A stretch of 64,000 bases of DNA from Novosphingobium sp. (GTDB taxonomy: Bacteria > Pseudomonadota > Alphaproteobacteria > Sphingomonadales > Sphingomonadaceae). Below are positions 26,419-35,162 of this stretch, piece by piece. The number at the start of each line of letters is the position of its first letter. Position 1 is the first letter of the stretch. The notes under the pieces were generated by a model. It worked only from the letters and a program-made list of their open reading frames with translations, was not told the DNA's origin and did no database searches. Location of the stretch: positions 1 through 64,000 of the forward strand of contig JAGHZR010000017.1 in the NCBI GenBank assembly GCA_017745295.1, in the 5' to 3' direction. A program made the translations under genes and the position numbers.

Positions 26419-27279
26419 TCAGAGATCCGTCCAGAGCGGTTCGTCGGCGATCAGGATGCGGTGCAGTTCGCGCGGAAAATCACCGTAGTTGCGGACTGCG
26501 AAATGCACCGTGGCGCGATTGTCCCAGAACGCCACCGTCCCCGGCCGCCACGAGAAGCGCGCCTGCAGGTCCGGACGCTTGTACTGGCGTAGCACTTCCT
26601 CCAGCAGTTCACGGCTTTCCGAGAGCTCCAGCCCAAGTATCTGCGGCTGCTGCGAGAAATTGACCCAGAGGATCTTCTCTCCGGTCTCGCGGTGCGTCCG
26701 CACGATCTTGTGCGCGACGATCGGGTATTCGACTCCGGATAGCTCCAGCGCGGGCACGAAGTTATGGGTTACGTGCTTGCCTTCGAGCCGCGCCTTCAGA
26801 TCCTCGGGCAGCGTCTCGTAAGCGAGATGGGCATCGACCCAGATGGTGTCGCCACCCACTTCCGGCAGGTTCACGTCGCGCAGCACCGCGCCCCAGGTGG
26901 GCACGAGCCGCCAGCTGGTGTCCGTGTGATAGGCCTCGCCGGGACGCAGCTTGTAGCCGAGCTTCTTCTCGTACTCGCGGTCTTCCCGCGCGGCGATGGC
27001 GTGGACTTCCTTGTTCGCCGCGTCGTGGCGCGTGGTCGGATGGGTATAGAGCGGACCGAAGTTCGCCGCGAAAGCGGCCTGCTGGGCGTCGTCGATCGAC
27101 TGGTCGCGGAAGAACAGGACCTTCCATTTCAGCAACGCCGCACGGACCGCCTGGCGCAGTTCGTCGGTCAGCGGCTTCGCCAGGTCGATACCCTCGACTT
27201 CGGCGCCGATGGTCGGCTGGACCGGACGGATGACGAGACCGGTATTCGAGACGTCGAACGTGGACGCGGTACTGACCAT
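26419..27279 (-). CDS. TauD/TfdA-family 2-oxoglutarate dioxygenase
   Basis: 286 aa, with AAGGAG before the ATG. Fe(II)/2-oxoglutarate oxygenase with facial triad H118, D120 (YHTDTSW) and H259 (RATVHFAV), and R270 as likely 2-oxoglutarate ligand. TauD hydroxylates taurine next to the sulfonate so that sulfite is released; AtsK relatives act on alkyl sulfate esters. The substrate here is not certain. Cluster context (binding protein, SsuD-type enzyme) supports an organosulfur substrate. Confidence 0.88.
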   Translation of the reverse strand: MVSTASTFDVSNTGLVIRPVQPTIGAEVEGIDLAKPLTDELRQAVRAALLKWKVLFFRDQSIDDAQQAAFAANFGPLYTHPTTRHDAANKEVHAIAAREDREYEKKLGYKLRPGEAYHTDTSWRLVPTWGAVLRDVNLPEVGGDTIWVDAHLAYETLPEDLKARLEGKHVTHNFVPALELSGVEYPIVAHKIVRTHRETGEKILWVNFSQQPQILGLELSESRELLEEVLRQYKRPDLQARFSWRPGTVAFWDNRATVHFAVRNYGDFPRELHRILIADEPLWTDL

Positions 27280-27424
27280 GACTTTCTCCTTTTGCAGCCC
27301 TGCACATGCAGGTTAGGGGCAGATCGTTCTGCTCCCGCGTGGGTCAGGCTATGGTGAGAGCTGAAACCAAACCAACGCGGATGGCTGATAGGAAGGTGAG
27401 TATTTCCAATGCTCGGCAGCAATC

Positions 27425-28516
27425 TCAGCTGGCCAGCGCGACGTTATCCGTACCCTCGCGTGCGGCCACCTTGGCATGCACCAGCGGAATCAGGTCGCGG
27501 CCATAGTCGATGGCATCGGCCAGTGGCTCGAAACCACGGATCAGGAAGTGGTCGATGCCGATGTCGTAATATTCGAGCAGGGCATCGGCGACCTGTTCGG
27601 GCGTGCCGACAAGACCGGTGCTGTTGCCCGCCGCCCCGGTCAGCGCCGCCACGCCGGTCCAGAGGCGGGTATCGCGGCGCTGGTTCTGCGCGGTTTCCAG
27701 CAGGCGCAGCGATCCGGCATTGGGCGGACGGTGTCCACTGGTCGGCAGACCGGCCGTTTCACGCAGGGCACGGACCCTTTCGGTGATCTCATCGGCCTTC
27801 TTCCAGGCCTCTTCCTCGGTATCGGCGATGACCGGTCGCAGGGAGAGCGAGAAGCCGGGGTTGCGCCCGTGCTGCGCCGCGGCATGGCGCACCGAGCGCA
27901 CCGCCTCTCCCACTTGTTCCAGCGTCTCGCCCCAGAGCGCGTAGACATCGGCATGGCGCCCCGCGACCTCGATCGCCTCGGGCGAGGAGCCGCCGAAGAA
28001 CACCGGCAGATTGTCCGGCTTCACCGCGCTGAAGCCGCCACGCACTTCGTAGAAGCGGCCGGAATGGTCGAAGGGCGCGGTCTCCGCCCATTCGCGCTTG
28101 AGTACGTCGAGATATTCGTCGCTGCGCAAGTAGCGTTCGGCCTTGAGCGTGTGCACGTCGCCGTCGCGCGCCATTTCCTCATCCGCGCCGCCAGTGATGA
28201 TATGCACGGCGACGCGGCCACCCGAAAGCTGGTCCAGCGTCGCCAGCTGGCGCGCGGCAAGCGTCGGCTGGGTGAAGCCGGGCCGATGTGCAACGAGGAA
28301 GCGCAGTCGCGTGGTGATCGCGGCCGCATGGGCGGCGACGAGCTGGCTTTCCGGCGAACTGGAGCCGAACGGGATCAGCACCCGGTCGAACCCGCCTTCT
28401 TCCTGCGCGCGGGCGGCGGCCTCCACATAGTCGCGATCCAGCACGCGCGAACGCGGTCCGGCGTGGATTTCGGAAGTGCCGTTGAAGCCGATGTAGCCGA
28501 TGAACTTGACGGTCAT
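27425..28516 (-). CDS. FMNH2-dependent alkanesulfonate monooxygenase (SsuD-like)
   Basis: 363 aa from MTVKFIGYIG. Luciferase-like TIM-barrel flavin monooxygenase with SsuD-family landmarks: RVLIPFGSSSPESQLVAAHAA, LRFLVAHRPGFTQPTLAARQ, GRVAVHIITGGADEEMARDGD and PVFFGGSSPEAIEVAGRHADVYALWGE. It cleaves sulfonates to aldehyde and sulfite using reduced flavin. No SsuE-type flavin reductase is present in the cluster, so reduced FMN must come from elsewhere. Gene order is between the rhodanese and the TauD-type gene. Confidence 0.87.
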   Translation of the reverse strand: MTVKFIGYIGFNGTSEIHAGPRSRVLDRDYVEAAARAQEEGGFDRVLIPFGSSSPESQLVAAHAAAITTRLRFLVAHRPGFTQPTLAARQLATLDQLSGGRVAVHIITGGADEEMARDGDVHTLKAERYLRSDEYLDVLKREWAETAPFDHSGRFYEVRGGFSAVKPDNLPVFFGGSSPEAIEVAGRHADVYALWGETLEQVGEAVRSVRHAAAQHGRNPGFSLSLRPVIADTEEEAWKKADEITERVRALRETAGLPTSGHRPPNAGSLRLLETAQNQRRDTRLWTGVAALTGAAGNSTGLVGTPEQVADALLEYYDIGIDHFLIRGFEPLADAIDYGRDLIPLVHAKVAAREGTDNVALAS

Positions 28517-28544
28517 GATGCAGTTCTTCCTTGAGAAACGGAGA

Positions 28545-29777
28545 TCAGATGACGAAGAAGCCGTGGGTGCCGTCGCGCTCCAACTGGGCGACGAGGCCAT
28601 ATTCCCAGTCGAGGTAGGCCTGCATGACGGCCTCGCGGTTGTCGGTGCCTTCGTAGGGGCGCTTGTAGCGGCCATGAGGGCCGCGCGGCGCCGGGGCGCC
28701 GTCCTCGCCGGTTTCGAGCGCCCCATCGAAAGCATCCGCCAGCACCAGCACGTCCCAGCCGAGTTGCGCCAGCCACGAAGCGGTCATGTCGGCGCGAGGG
28801 CCGAGGTCGTCGGCCAGCACGATACGGGCGCCGCGCACGGGGGCGAAATGGTCGGTTTCCTGCACGAGTTGGCCGCCCGGCGCATTGCGGAAACCCGCCG
28901 AATGCCCGGCCGCGAAATCGGCGGGCTGGCGCACGTCGAAGCGGTAGAGCGTGCGGTCGCTTTCCGCGAGCAGGGCCTTGAGATCGGCACTGTCGATCCG
29001 GCGGACACCGGCGCGATAGGCCACGTCCCGCGCCCGTTCGCGGGCCACGTCGAGTTCGGTTCCTTCGCCCGTGTCGACGCTTTCCTGCCGCCCGGTCTCC
29101 AGCGGCTGTCCGGCAAGGGACCAGCCGATCGTACCGTTGCGCAAGGCGAAGACCTTGTTGGGCAGCCCCGCATTGATGAGCGACTGGGTGCCGATGATGC
29201 TGCGGGTTCGGCCCGCGCAGTTGACGATGATCGTCGTGTCGGGATCGGGCGCGGCGACCGGCGCGCGCAGCACCAGTTCGGCGCCCGGCACGCTGCGGCC
29301 GCCGGGGATGCTCATCGTCGCATACTCGTCGAGACGGCGGGCATCGAGAATGGCGATATCCGCCTTTTCCTCGATCAGCGCGAGCACGTCCGGAGCCGGT
29401 AGCGAAGGAGTATGGCGGCGATGCTCGACAAGCTCGCCGAAAGCCTTGGAGTAGCTGTTGACGTCCTCGAACAGCTCGTATCCTGCGGCCCTCCATCCGC
29501 CGAGACCGCCTTCCAGCACGTCCACTTGCGTATAGCCGAGCGCCCGGAACTGATGCAGCGCCGGTTCCGCCAGCCCTTCGCCGTCATCGTAGAGGACGAT
29601 CGGGGTATCCTTGCGCGGAATGCGCCAGGGCGCTTCGAGGGCGATGCGCTGCAACGGAATCTGTGCGGCGAACAGCGGATGGCCGAGCGCGAATTGCGCT
29701 TCCTCGCGCACGTCGATCACGGCGATCTCGCGCCGGGCCAGCAAGGTGCCGCGGATTTGCGACGGCGAAACACTCAT
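28545..29777 (-). CDS. Triple-domain rhodanese sulfurtransferase
   Basis: 410 aa, cytoplasmic (no signal). Three rhodanese-like domains at about residues 5-105, 125-225 and 255-345. Only the middle one has the catalytic loop, C187 in CAGRTRS; the first (YDDGEG) and third (ADDLGP) lack the cysteine and are probably structural. Rhodaneses move sulfane sulfur from persulfides or thiosulfate to a thiol or cyanide. The ATG overlaps the stop codon of the thiol dioxygenase gene, so the two proteins are made together, suggesting a persulfide/thiol oxidation step. Confidence 0.85.
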   Translation of the reverse strand: MSVSPSQIRGTLLARREIAVIDVREEAQFALGHPLFAAQIPLQRIALEAPWRIPRKDTPIVLYDDGEGLAEPALHQFRALGYTQVDVLEGGLGGWRAAGYELFEDVNSYSKAFGELVEHRRHTPSLPAPDVLALIEEKADIAILDARRLDEYATMSIPGGRSVPGAELVLRAPVAAPDPDTTIIVNCAGRTRSIIGTQSLINAGLPNKVFALRNGTIGWSLAGQPLETGRQESVDTGEGTELDVARERARDVAYRAGVRRIDSADLKALLAESDRTLYRFDVRQPADFAAGHSAGFRNAPGGQLVQETDHFAPVRGARIVLADDLGPRADMTASWLAQLGWDVLVLADAFDGALETGEDGAPAPRGPHGRYKRPYEGTDNREAVMQAYLDWEYGLVAQLERDGTHGFFVI

Positions 29778-30394
29778 GCCCGGATCACTCCATTCCAGAG
29801 GTTGGGCAGGACCTCGTTCGCATAGCCCGAGATGAAGGGGCGCTCCTCGCCGTTGTCGCGATAGGTCGCGCGTTCCACTGCGCCGATATTGGCGCCGTAG
29901 ACGTGGATCGAGATCGAGGTGCGGTCGGCAAAGGCGTTGGCGACGCGGTGGATGTCGGCCGCCTGGGGATCGATCGGATCGACATCGCCCGCCAGAAGAT
30001 CCGCTGTCGCGCCCTGCTGGACGAGTGATCCATCGCTGCGGCGGCGATAGCTCTGCACTTTCTCCGCCCCGCGCAGCACGCCGACGAGGCCCCAGACACG
30101 GTGGTCGTGGATCGGCGTCGCCTGCCCTGGTCCCCAGACGAAGGAGACGACGCTGAAGCGCTCGGAGCTGTCGCAGTGGAGCAGGTATTGCTGGTAGCGT
30201 TCGGGGTGCGGATGAGCGAATTCATCGGGAAGCCAGTCGTCCTGCGAAACGAGCCGTGCCAGCAGATTGCCTCCGTGTTCGAAGATCGCGGGCTGCCCCG
30301 CGCCGCTGTCGAGGATCGCGGCAAATCCGGTCACGAAACGACGCAGCGGCGTTACATCGAGCTTCGGAACGACGAGCGAGACCGGCGCGTTCAT
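29774..30394 (-). CDS. Cysteine-dioxygenase-type thiol dioxygenase
   Basis: 206 aa cupin. The iron site is H96 and H98 (TPIHDHRVWGLVGVLRG) plus H149 (IHRVANA). The SxHxY outer-sphere motif is at S162, H164, Y166. Family members oxidise cysteine, 3-mercaptopropionate or related thiols to sulfinates. ATGA overlaps with the ABC ATPase gene before it and the rhodanese gene after it show tight coupling. In a sulfonate cluster it may oxidise a thiol or persulfide intermediate; the substrate is unknown. Confidence 0.85.
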   Translation of the reverse strand: MNAPVSLVVPKLDVTPLRRFVTGFAAILDSGAGQPAIFEHGGNLLARLVSQDDWLPDEFAHPHPERYQQYLLHCDSSERFSVVSFVWGPGQATPIHDHRVWGLVGVLRGAEKVQSYRRRSDGSLVQQGATADLLAGDVDPIDPQAADIHRVANAFADRTSISIHVYGANIGAVERATYRDNGEERPFISGYANEVLPNLWNGVIRA

Positions 30395-31179
30395 GCCAGC
30401 CCCCCGGCGTGGAGGGCGATGATTTCGGCGGGGGAAGGCCCTTCCAAGACCTGCCCTCCGAGCGCGCCCAGCAGGCGGCTGCGCAACGCGCGCGCGACCT
30501 GGCCGCGCTCGCCACGCGGGGCCTCGATCCGCTCCTGCAGGACGATGCGGCCGTGATCGAGCAGGACCACGCGGTCGGCCAGGGCAATCGCCTCGTCCAC
30601 GTCGTGGGTGACCATCATCACCGCCGGGCGGTGGCGGGTCCAGAGCGAGAGCACCAGTTCGTGCATGCGCAGACGGGTCAACGCGTCGAGCGCGGCGAAA
30701 GGCTCGTCCAGCAGCAGCAGGCTCGGTTCGCGCACCAATGCGCGGGCGAGGGCCACGCGCTGCGCCTCGCCCCCGGACAGGGTAAGCGGCCAGGCGTCCA
30801 GCCGGTGGCCGAGGCCTACCTCGCGCAAGGCGTCCTCCGCCCGCTGACGCACGTCGCCCTGCCGGAGACCGAGCGCGACGTTGCGCCAGACTTTCTTCCA
30901 CGGCAGCAGCCGTGCGTCCTGAAATACGACGGCGCGCGAAGCCGGGACGATCACATTCTGCCCCGGCGTGGGATCAAGCCCGGCCAGCGTGCGCAAGAGC
31001 GTGGTCTTGCCCGATCCCGAGCGGCCGAGCAGGATCACGAACTCGCCGGGGGCGATGTCGAGATCGAGACCGGAGATGATCGTGTTGTCGCCAAAGCTGC
31101 GGGTGAAATCGCGCAGGCGGACGACAGGATCGAACTGCGGGGCGGTCACGCGGGAAAAGCCGGTCGGGCGAGCGTCCAT
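30391..31179 (-). CDS. ssuB: Sulfonate ABC transporter ATPase
   Basis: About 262 aa. Walker A GRSGSGKTTLL, Q-loop VFQDARLLPW, signature LSGGEAQRVALARAL, Walker B LLLLDEPFAALD and switch His (VMMVTHDVDEA). These are of the SsuB/TauB nitrate-sulfonate-bicarbonate class. ATG at 31179 has GGAG 9 nt upstream; an in-frame ATG at 31218 overlaps the permease stop (ATGA) and would add 13 residues. The last codons overlap the thiol dioxygenase start. Confidence 0.88.
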   Translation of the reverse strand: MDARPTGFSRVTAPQFDPVVRLRDFTRSFGDNTIISGLDLDIAPGEFVILLGRSGSGKTTLLRTLAGLDPTPGQNVIVPASRAVVFQDARLLPWKKVWRNVALGLRQGDVRQRAEDALREVGLGHRLDAWPLTLSGGEAQRVALARALVREPSLLLLDEPFAALDALTRLRMHELVLSLWTRHRPAVMMVTHDVDEAIALADRVVLLDHGRIVLQERIEAPRGERGQVARALRSRLLGALGGQVLEGPSPAEIIALHAGGLA

Positions 31180-31214
31180 GCCATTGTTCTCCGTTGAAAA
31201 GGCGGCTGAGAAAG

Positions 31215-31997
31215 TCATTGGGCGACGATGCTGGGCCGCCAGACGAGCGCACGGTTCTCGATCGCCCGCACCAGCGCGTCGGCGGCGAGACCCAGCACCG
31301 CGTAGATCATCAGGCAGACGACGATGATGTCGGTGCGCATGAAGTCGCGGGCATTGTTGATGAGATAGCCGAGACCGGCGGAGGCGTTGATCTGCTCGGC
31401 CACGACCAGCACGAGGATCGCCACCGACAGCGAATAGCGCAGCCCCACCAGCAGCGACGGCAGTGCGCCAGGCAAGATTACATGGAGTATCTGCTCGGCG
31501 CAGCTAAGGCCGAAGCTGCGCGCGCCTTCCAGCAGGCGCAGGTCCACGCCGCGAATGCCGCTGTAGAGGTTGAGATAGACCGGAAAGATCGATGCGAAGG
31601 CGATCAACGCGATCTTCGGGGTCTCGCCGATGCCGAACCAGACGATGAACAGCGGCGTCAGTGCCAGGGTCGGGATCGTGCGCTTGATTTGCATCAGCGG
31701 ATCGACCGCCACTTCACCCTGCCGCGAAAGCCCGGCGACGAGCGCCAGCACCGCCCCCACTGTCACGCCGATGGCAAGTCCGATGACGATGCGCAGGAAC
31801 GAAACCCAGAGGTTGTCCGCGAGTTCGCCCGAAACCGCCATGTCCAGCAGGGTCGACAGCACTTTCGAAGGCGCAGCAAGGGTGCGCTCGGGGATCAGCC
31901 CCGAGCGGGAACCGGCCTCCCAGGCGAGCAGGAACAGCAGCGGCGAAAGCCATCGTGCGCTTCCCAGCGAGGCGGATATGCGGTGCGAAATGGCCAT
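31215..31997 (-). CDS. ssuC: Sulfonate ABC transporter permease
   Basis: 260 aa with about six membrane helices. The cytoplasmic EAA-type coupling loop is EGARSFGLSCAEQILHVILP. It resembles SsuC/TauC permeases of sulfonate importers. It is the first gene of the minus-strand cluster, which runs down to the TonB receptor. A candidate operator lies 44 bp upstream. Confidence 0.88.
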   Translation of the reverse strand: MAISHRISASLGSARWLSPLLFLLAWEAGSRSGLIPERTLAAPSKVLSTLLDMAVSGELADNLWVSFLRIVIGLAIGVTVGAVLALVAGLSRQGEVAVDPLMQIKRTIPTLALTPLFIVWFGIGETPKIALIAFASIFPVYLNLYSGIRGVDLRLLEGARSFGLSCAEQILHVILPGALPSLLVGLRYSLSVAILVLVVAEQINASAGLGYLINNARDFMRTDIIVVCLMIYAVLGLAADALVRAIENRALVWRPSIVAQ

Positions 31998-32263
31998 TGT
32001 CTTTCTCGTTCACGAGGAACCCGGACAAGACTACGCATTCTCAACCAATTCAATTGAGTTTTGGTCTGGAGACATATCAGCATTGCTCATAGTGGCGCAA
32101 AACCGTGCCAGGCGCTCGTCCAGACGTGGCGCATTCGGGGTGAATGCTGTCGCCGCGCAACGCGGGTCTATTGGAAACTCTCAAGTCAATTGTCGGCCTT
32201 CTCGTTATCCCGCCGTGTATTTTGGCGGCTAGGCTCCGCGCCGTGACAAGCAGGAGCAAGACG
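31998..32263. promoter_or_regulatory. Divergent control region, ssuC / peroxiredoxin
   Basis: 266 bp without a gene. The left half is AT-rich around 32035-32065 and contains the inverted repeat CTCAA-N9-TTGAG at 32040-32058. The right half carries the leader of the peroxiredoxin-like gene. Sulfate-starvation control through a LysR-type regulator (CysB/Cbl style) would be typical, but no such gene is nearby. Confidence 0.5.
32040..32058 (-). promoter_or_regulatory. Inverted repeat CTCAA-N9-TTGAG before ssuC
   Basis: Perfect 5-bp arms with a 9-nt spacer. The TCAA core begins 44 bp upstream of the ssuC ATG. It shares core, spacer and distance with the repeat before the TonB receptor (25419-25441). 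Confidence 0.55.
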
Positions 32264-32941
32264 ATGGGCAAGACCCTCAAGGATCGTTTCAACGAACTTC
32301 AGGCGGAACGCAAACGCACCTGGAGCGCCGAACAACTGGCCCGCAATGCCGGGCAGCGCCGGTTGCTCACCGAACGGCACAATCCCGCGAAACTGCCGCA
32401 ACTCGGCGACGAAATTCCGCCTTTCACGCTGATCGACGCAGACGGCCGGGAGCTGACGCGGGATGCGCTTGTCGCCCGAGGTCCGGCGGTGCTAGTGTTC
32501 TTCCGCTTCGGGGGTTGTCCGGCCTGCAACATCGCACTGCCTTACTACGATGAGACGCTCCGCCCCGAACTGGAAGCACGCGGCATTCCCCTCGTCGCCG
32601 TGAGCGCGCAGACGCCGGTCGATCCGGCGCTCATCCGGCGTCACGATCTGGCCTTCCCGGTGGCAAGCGATCCCGGCTATGCCCTCGCCCGCAGCCTCGC
32701 GATCACCTTTTTCCCCGAAGATCAGCCCGAAGTCGCGCCGGGCCAGGAGTGGATCGGCGCGACGCTGGGCACGTTCAGCTACGAAATCGACCAGCCCGCC
32801 GTCCTCGTGCTCGGCCCGGACGGAAAGGTGCTGTTCCTGGATGTCAGCCCGGACTGGCTCGACAGGACGGACAGCGAAACGATCCTGGCAGTACTGGCAG
32901 AAACGGTTCCGACATCATCGATCCGCCGCGCAACCGCTTGA
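32264..32941 (+). CDS. Peroxiredoxin-like (AhpC/TSA) protein
   Basis: 225 aa from MGKTLKDRFN, with AGGAG upstream. After a 40-residue helical N-terminus comes a thioredoxin-fold domain (LGDEIPPFTLIDADGRELT, AVLVFFRFGGCPACN). C85 is the probable peroxidatic cysteine and C88 gives a CPAC pair like a thioredoxin motif. It should reduce peroxides or other oxidants in the cytoplasm. It is divergent from the organosulfur cluster, which could link sulfite or persulfide stress to redox defence (inference). Confidence 0.82.
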   Translation: MGKTLKDRFNELQAERKRTWSAEQLARNAGQRRLLTERHNPAKLPQLGDEIPPFTLIDADGRELTRDALVARGPAVLVFFRFGGCPACNIALPYYDETLRPELEARGIPLVAVSAQTPVDPALIRRHDLAFPVASDPGYALARSLAITFFPEDQPEVAPGQEWIGATLGTFSYEIDQPAVLVLGPDGKVLFLDVSPDWLDRTDSETILAVLAETVPTSSIRRATA

Positions 32942-32950
32942 ACAGAAGAA

Positions 32951-34348
32951 CTACCGCTTCCCCGCTCCGGGCGGCAGCGGCAGGGCCTGGCCATTTATCG
33001 TCACCCGATCGAACACGATATCGTGCACGCCTTCCAGTTTCAGGCTGGCGTCGCCGACCTGCAAGTCGAAATCCCGCAGGAGCACATCGCCGATCTCGGT
33101 CTGGCCGGGATTGGGGCGTATCGTGCCCAGCGCTCCGAACCGTCCGCTGATGCCCGAAAACGACAGTCCGCTCACCCGCGACATCGGCGGGTTCATGCCT
33201 TTGAGATCGGTATACTGGCTCCACGGCTCGACAGCCATGACCGTGCCTTCGCCGCTGTCGAGCGCGATGTTGCGGAAGCGGATGTTCTCGTAGATCTGCG
33301 AGGTGTCGGCCCGCAGTTTCAGCCGGGCCAGAACCATCGCGCCGGTCACCCGGCAATCCTCCACGGTGACATCGCGCACCACCGTCGCCTCGCTGCCGCA
33401 GGCAAGCGCATGGTGCCCGCGCCGGAAGTGACAGCGACGCACCGTCAGGCCTTCGACCGGGGGGCTGTCCCGGTCCTTCAGCGCCAGCGGCCCTTTCGAT
33501 CCCTTGGCGGCGATGCAATCGTCGGTAACCGAGAAATAGCAGTCCTCCACCGTGACGCGCCGGCTGCTGTCCACGTCGATCCCATCGCTGCTCGGTGCCT
33601 GATGGTAGTCGTCCGGTACTTCGAAACGGGCATTGCGGACGAGGACGTCCTCGCACCTGTAGAGGTGCAGGTTCCAGAACTGCGAGTCCCTGAAGGTGAC
33701 GCCGTCGACCACGACGCCTTTCGAATTCTCGATCAGTGCCAGCCGGGCGCGCGGCAAGCCGAGGTTGGGAAACTCGTTCGGATCGGGCGCCGCATTCCGC
33801 AGCTTCCAGAACATGTCCCAGATCGGCCGTCCCGCTCCGTCGAGCGTACCGGCTCCGGTGATCCGCAATCCGTCGCAGCCATCGGCATTGAGCAGCGCCG
33901 GGGTGAAGCTCGCCTCGAAATGGCCCTCGATCCGGGTTCGGCGGGGCGGAAAATGCTCCATCCGCGTCGTGCATCGCAGGACCGCGCCGATCGCGAGATG
34001 AAGGTTGACGCCCGGCTTCAGGAACAGCGCACCGCTGACGAAGATTCCCGAAGGGATGACAACCGTCCCGCCGCCCTGCCCGGCCAGCCGGTCTATCGCG
34101 GACTGGATCGCGTGCGTATTGATCGTGATCCCGTCGGGAACCGCTCCGAACTCGGCAATCGACACGATCTTGCCGGAAAGTTCTTCCGCGCGTCCACTTT
34201 TGGCGAACAAGGGCAAGGTCAGCACGGGAAGTGCCAGCAGAGGCAGGGCAACCGCCCGGCGATCGCAGCGGAAGGGAGATGCCTGCGATGCAGATGTTTC
34301 GATCGCCGTTTTCCCATGCCTCATTCGCCTCGTCCCATATTGTGCCAT
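32951..34348 (-). CDS. Glycoside hydrolase family 28 (polygalacturonase-like)
   Basis: 465 aa with a hydrophobic signal segment (about residues 31-53, ending SGRAEE). Right-handed beta-helix enzyme with recognisable GH28 catalytic stations: SSDGIDVDSS, VTDDCIAAKG, GHHALACGSE and RLKLR. These supply the Asp trio, His and Arg-Lys. It should cleave alpha-galacturonide or related pectin linkages. ATG at 34324 is an alternative start with GAGG close by. It lies 53 bp downstream of a cytochrome c gene on the same strand. Confidence 0.87.
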   Translation of the reverse strand: MAQYGTRRMRHGKTAIETSASQASPFRCDRRAVALPLLALPVLTLPLFAKSGRAEELSGKIVSIAEFGAVPDGITINTHAIQSAIDRLAGQGGGTVVIPSGIFVSGALFLKPGVNLHLAIGAVLRCTTRMEHFPPRRTRIEGHFEASFTPALLNADGCDGLRITGAGTLDGAGRPIWDMFWKLRNAAPDPNEFPNLGLPRARLALIENSKGVVVDGVTFRDSQFWNLHLYRCEDVLVRNARFEVPDDYHQAPSSDGIDVDSSRRVTVEDCYFSVTDDCIAAKGSKGPLALKDRDSPPVEGLTVRRCHFRRGHHALACGSEATVVRDVTVEDCRVTGAMVLARLKLRADTSQIYENIRFRNIALDSGEGTVMAVEPWSQYTDLKGMNPPMSRVSGLSFSGISGRFGALGTIRPNPGQTEIGDVLLRDFDLQVGDASLKLEGVHDIVFDRVTINGQALPLPPGAGKR

Positions 34349-34401
34349 TTGAGTTCATATTACATGACGCGTAGGGCAAGGGAAGGTTGAGAGATGGCTC
34401 G

Positions 34402-34854
34402 CTACTTGTCCTGCGGCTCGGGAACCTGCGTGCGGAGATAGGCGATCAGGTCGGCCCGATCGAGCGCGTCCGGCACGCCGCCGAACTGCATGGTCGTGCC
34501 CGGCACCACCGAAGCGGGCGCGGCGATCCAGGCGTTCAGCGTTTGCTCGTCCCAGATGCCACCCGCACGGGTAAGCGCCGCCGTATAGCCGTAGCGCGAA
34601 CTGTTGGTCCCGAACGTCTTGCCGAAGACGCCGAAGAGGTTCGGACCGCCCCGGTCCATCGCGCCTTCCAATATGCTGTGACAGGCTGCGCATTGACGGA
34701 ACTTGCGCTCGCCCGCTTTCGCGCTGGCCACTTTCATCAGCGCCTCCAGCGAAGGATGCGGACCGGCGGCCTTCAGCCGCTCTTCCCGCCGGTCGTCGCC
34801 GCAGCCGCCGAGCACAAGCACGCTTCCCGACAGCAGGAGCAAAATACCTGCCAT
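34402..34854 (-). CDS. Cytochrome c lipoprotein (class I)
   Basis: 150 aa from MAGILLLLSG, with AGGAAG before the ATG. The lipobox LGGC indicates lipid anchoring to the membrane. Single heme site CAACH, distal Met in GTTMQF, and conserved GPNLFGVFGK and DLIAYLRT as in mitochondrial-type c2/c550 cytochromes. It probably shuttles electrons to a terminal oxidase or from a periplasmic dehydrogenase. Confidence 0.88.
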   Translation of the reverse strand: MAGILLLLSGSVLVLGGCGDDRREERLKAAGPHPSLEALMKVASAKAGERKFRQCAACHSILEGAMDRGGPNLFGVFGKTFGTNSSRYGYTAALTRAGGIWDEQTLNAWIAAPASVVPGTTMQFGGVPDALDRADLIAYLRTQVPEPQDK

Positions 34855-35162
34855 GAACTTCCTGCCTGCCAACGGCAACACAACCACCTTAAATCCGGGA
34901 CGACAACGCGCGCCTATCTATCGGGGGAGATCCCTATTCACGGCGTTCCCGGAAGGCAATGCCGGTAAAGTGCACGAAGCGATGCCAAGGGCAGACGGAT
35001 GCGCGCCATCCATCACATCGCCATCATCGGTTCGGACCATGACCGCTCCCGAAGCGCCTGAGCAGGCAAAAGCGCGCCATTCCATACGCATAGAACATTC
35101 CGGTCTTGCTGCGCGGCGCACACGGGTTAAGACAGGGCCGGCTCAATTACAGGGAAGATCGG
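34855..35162. other. 308-bp divergent intergenic region
   Basis: No gene, terminator or repeat was recognised. It must contain divergent promoters for the cytochrome c gene and the exported protein gene at 35163. Confidence 0.4.
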
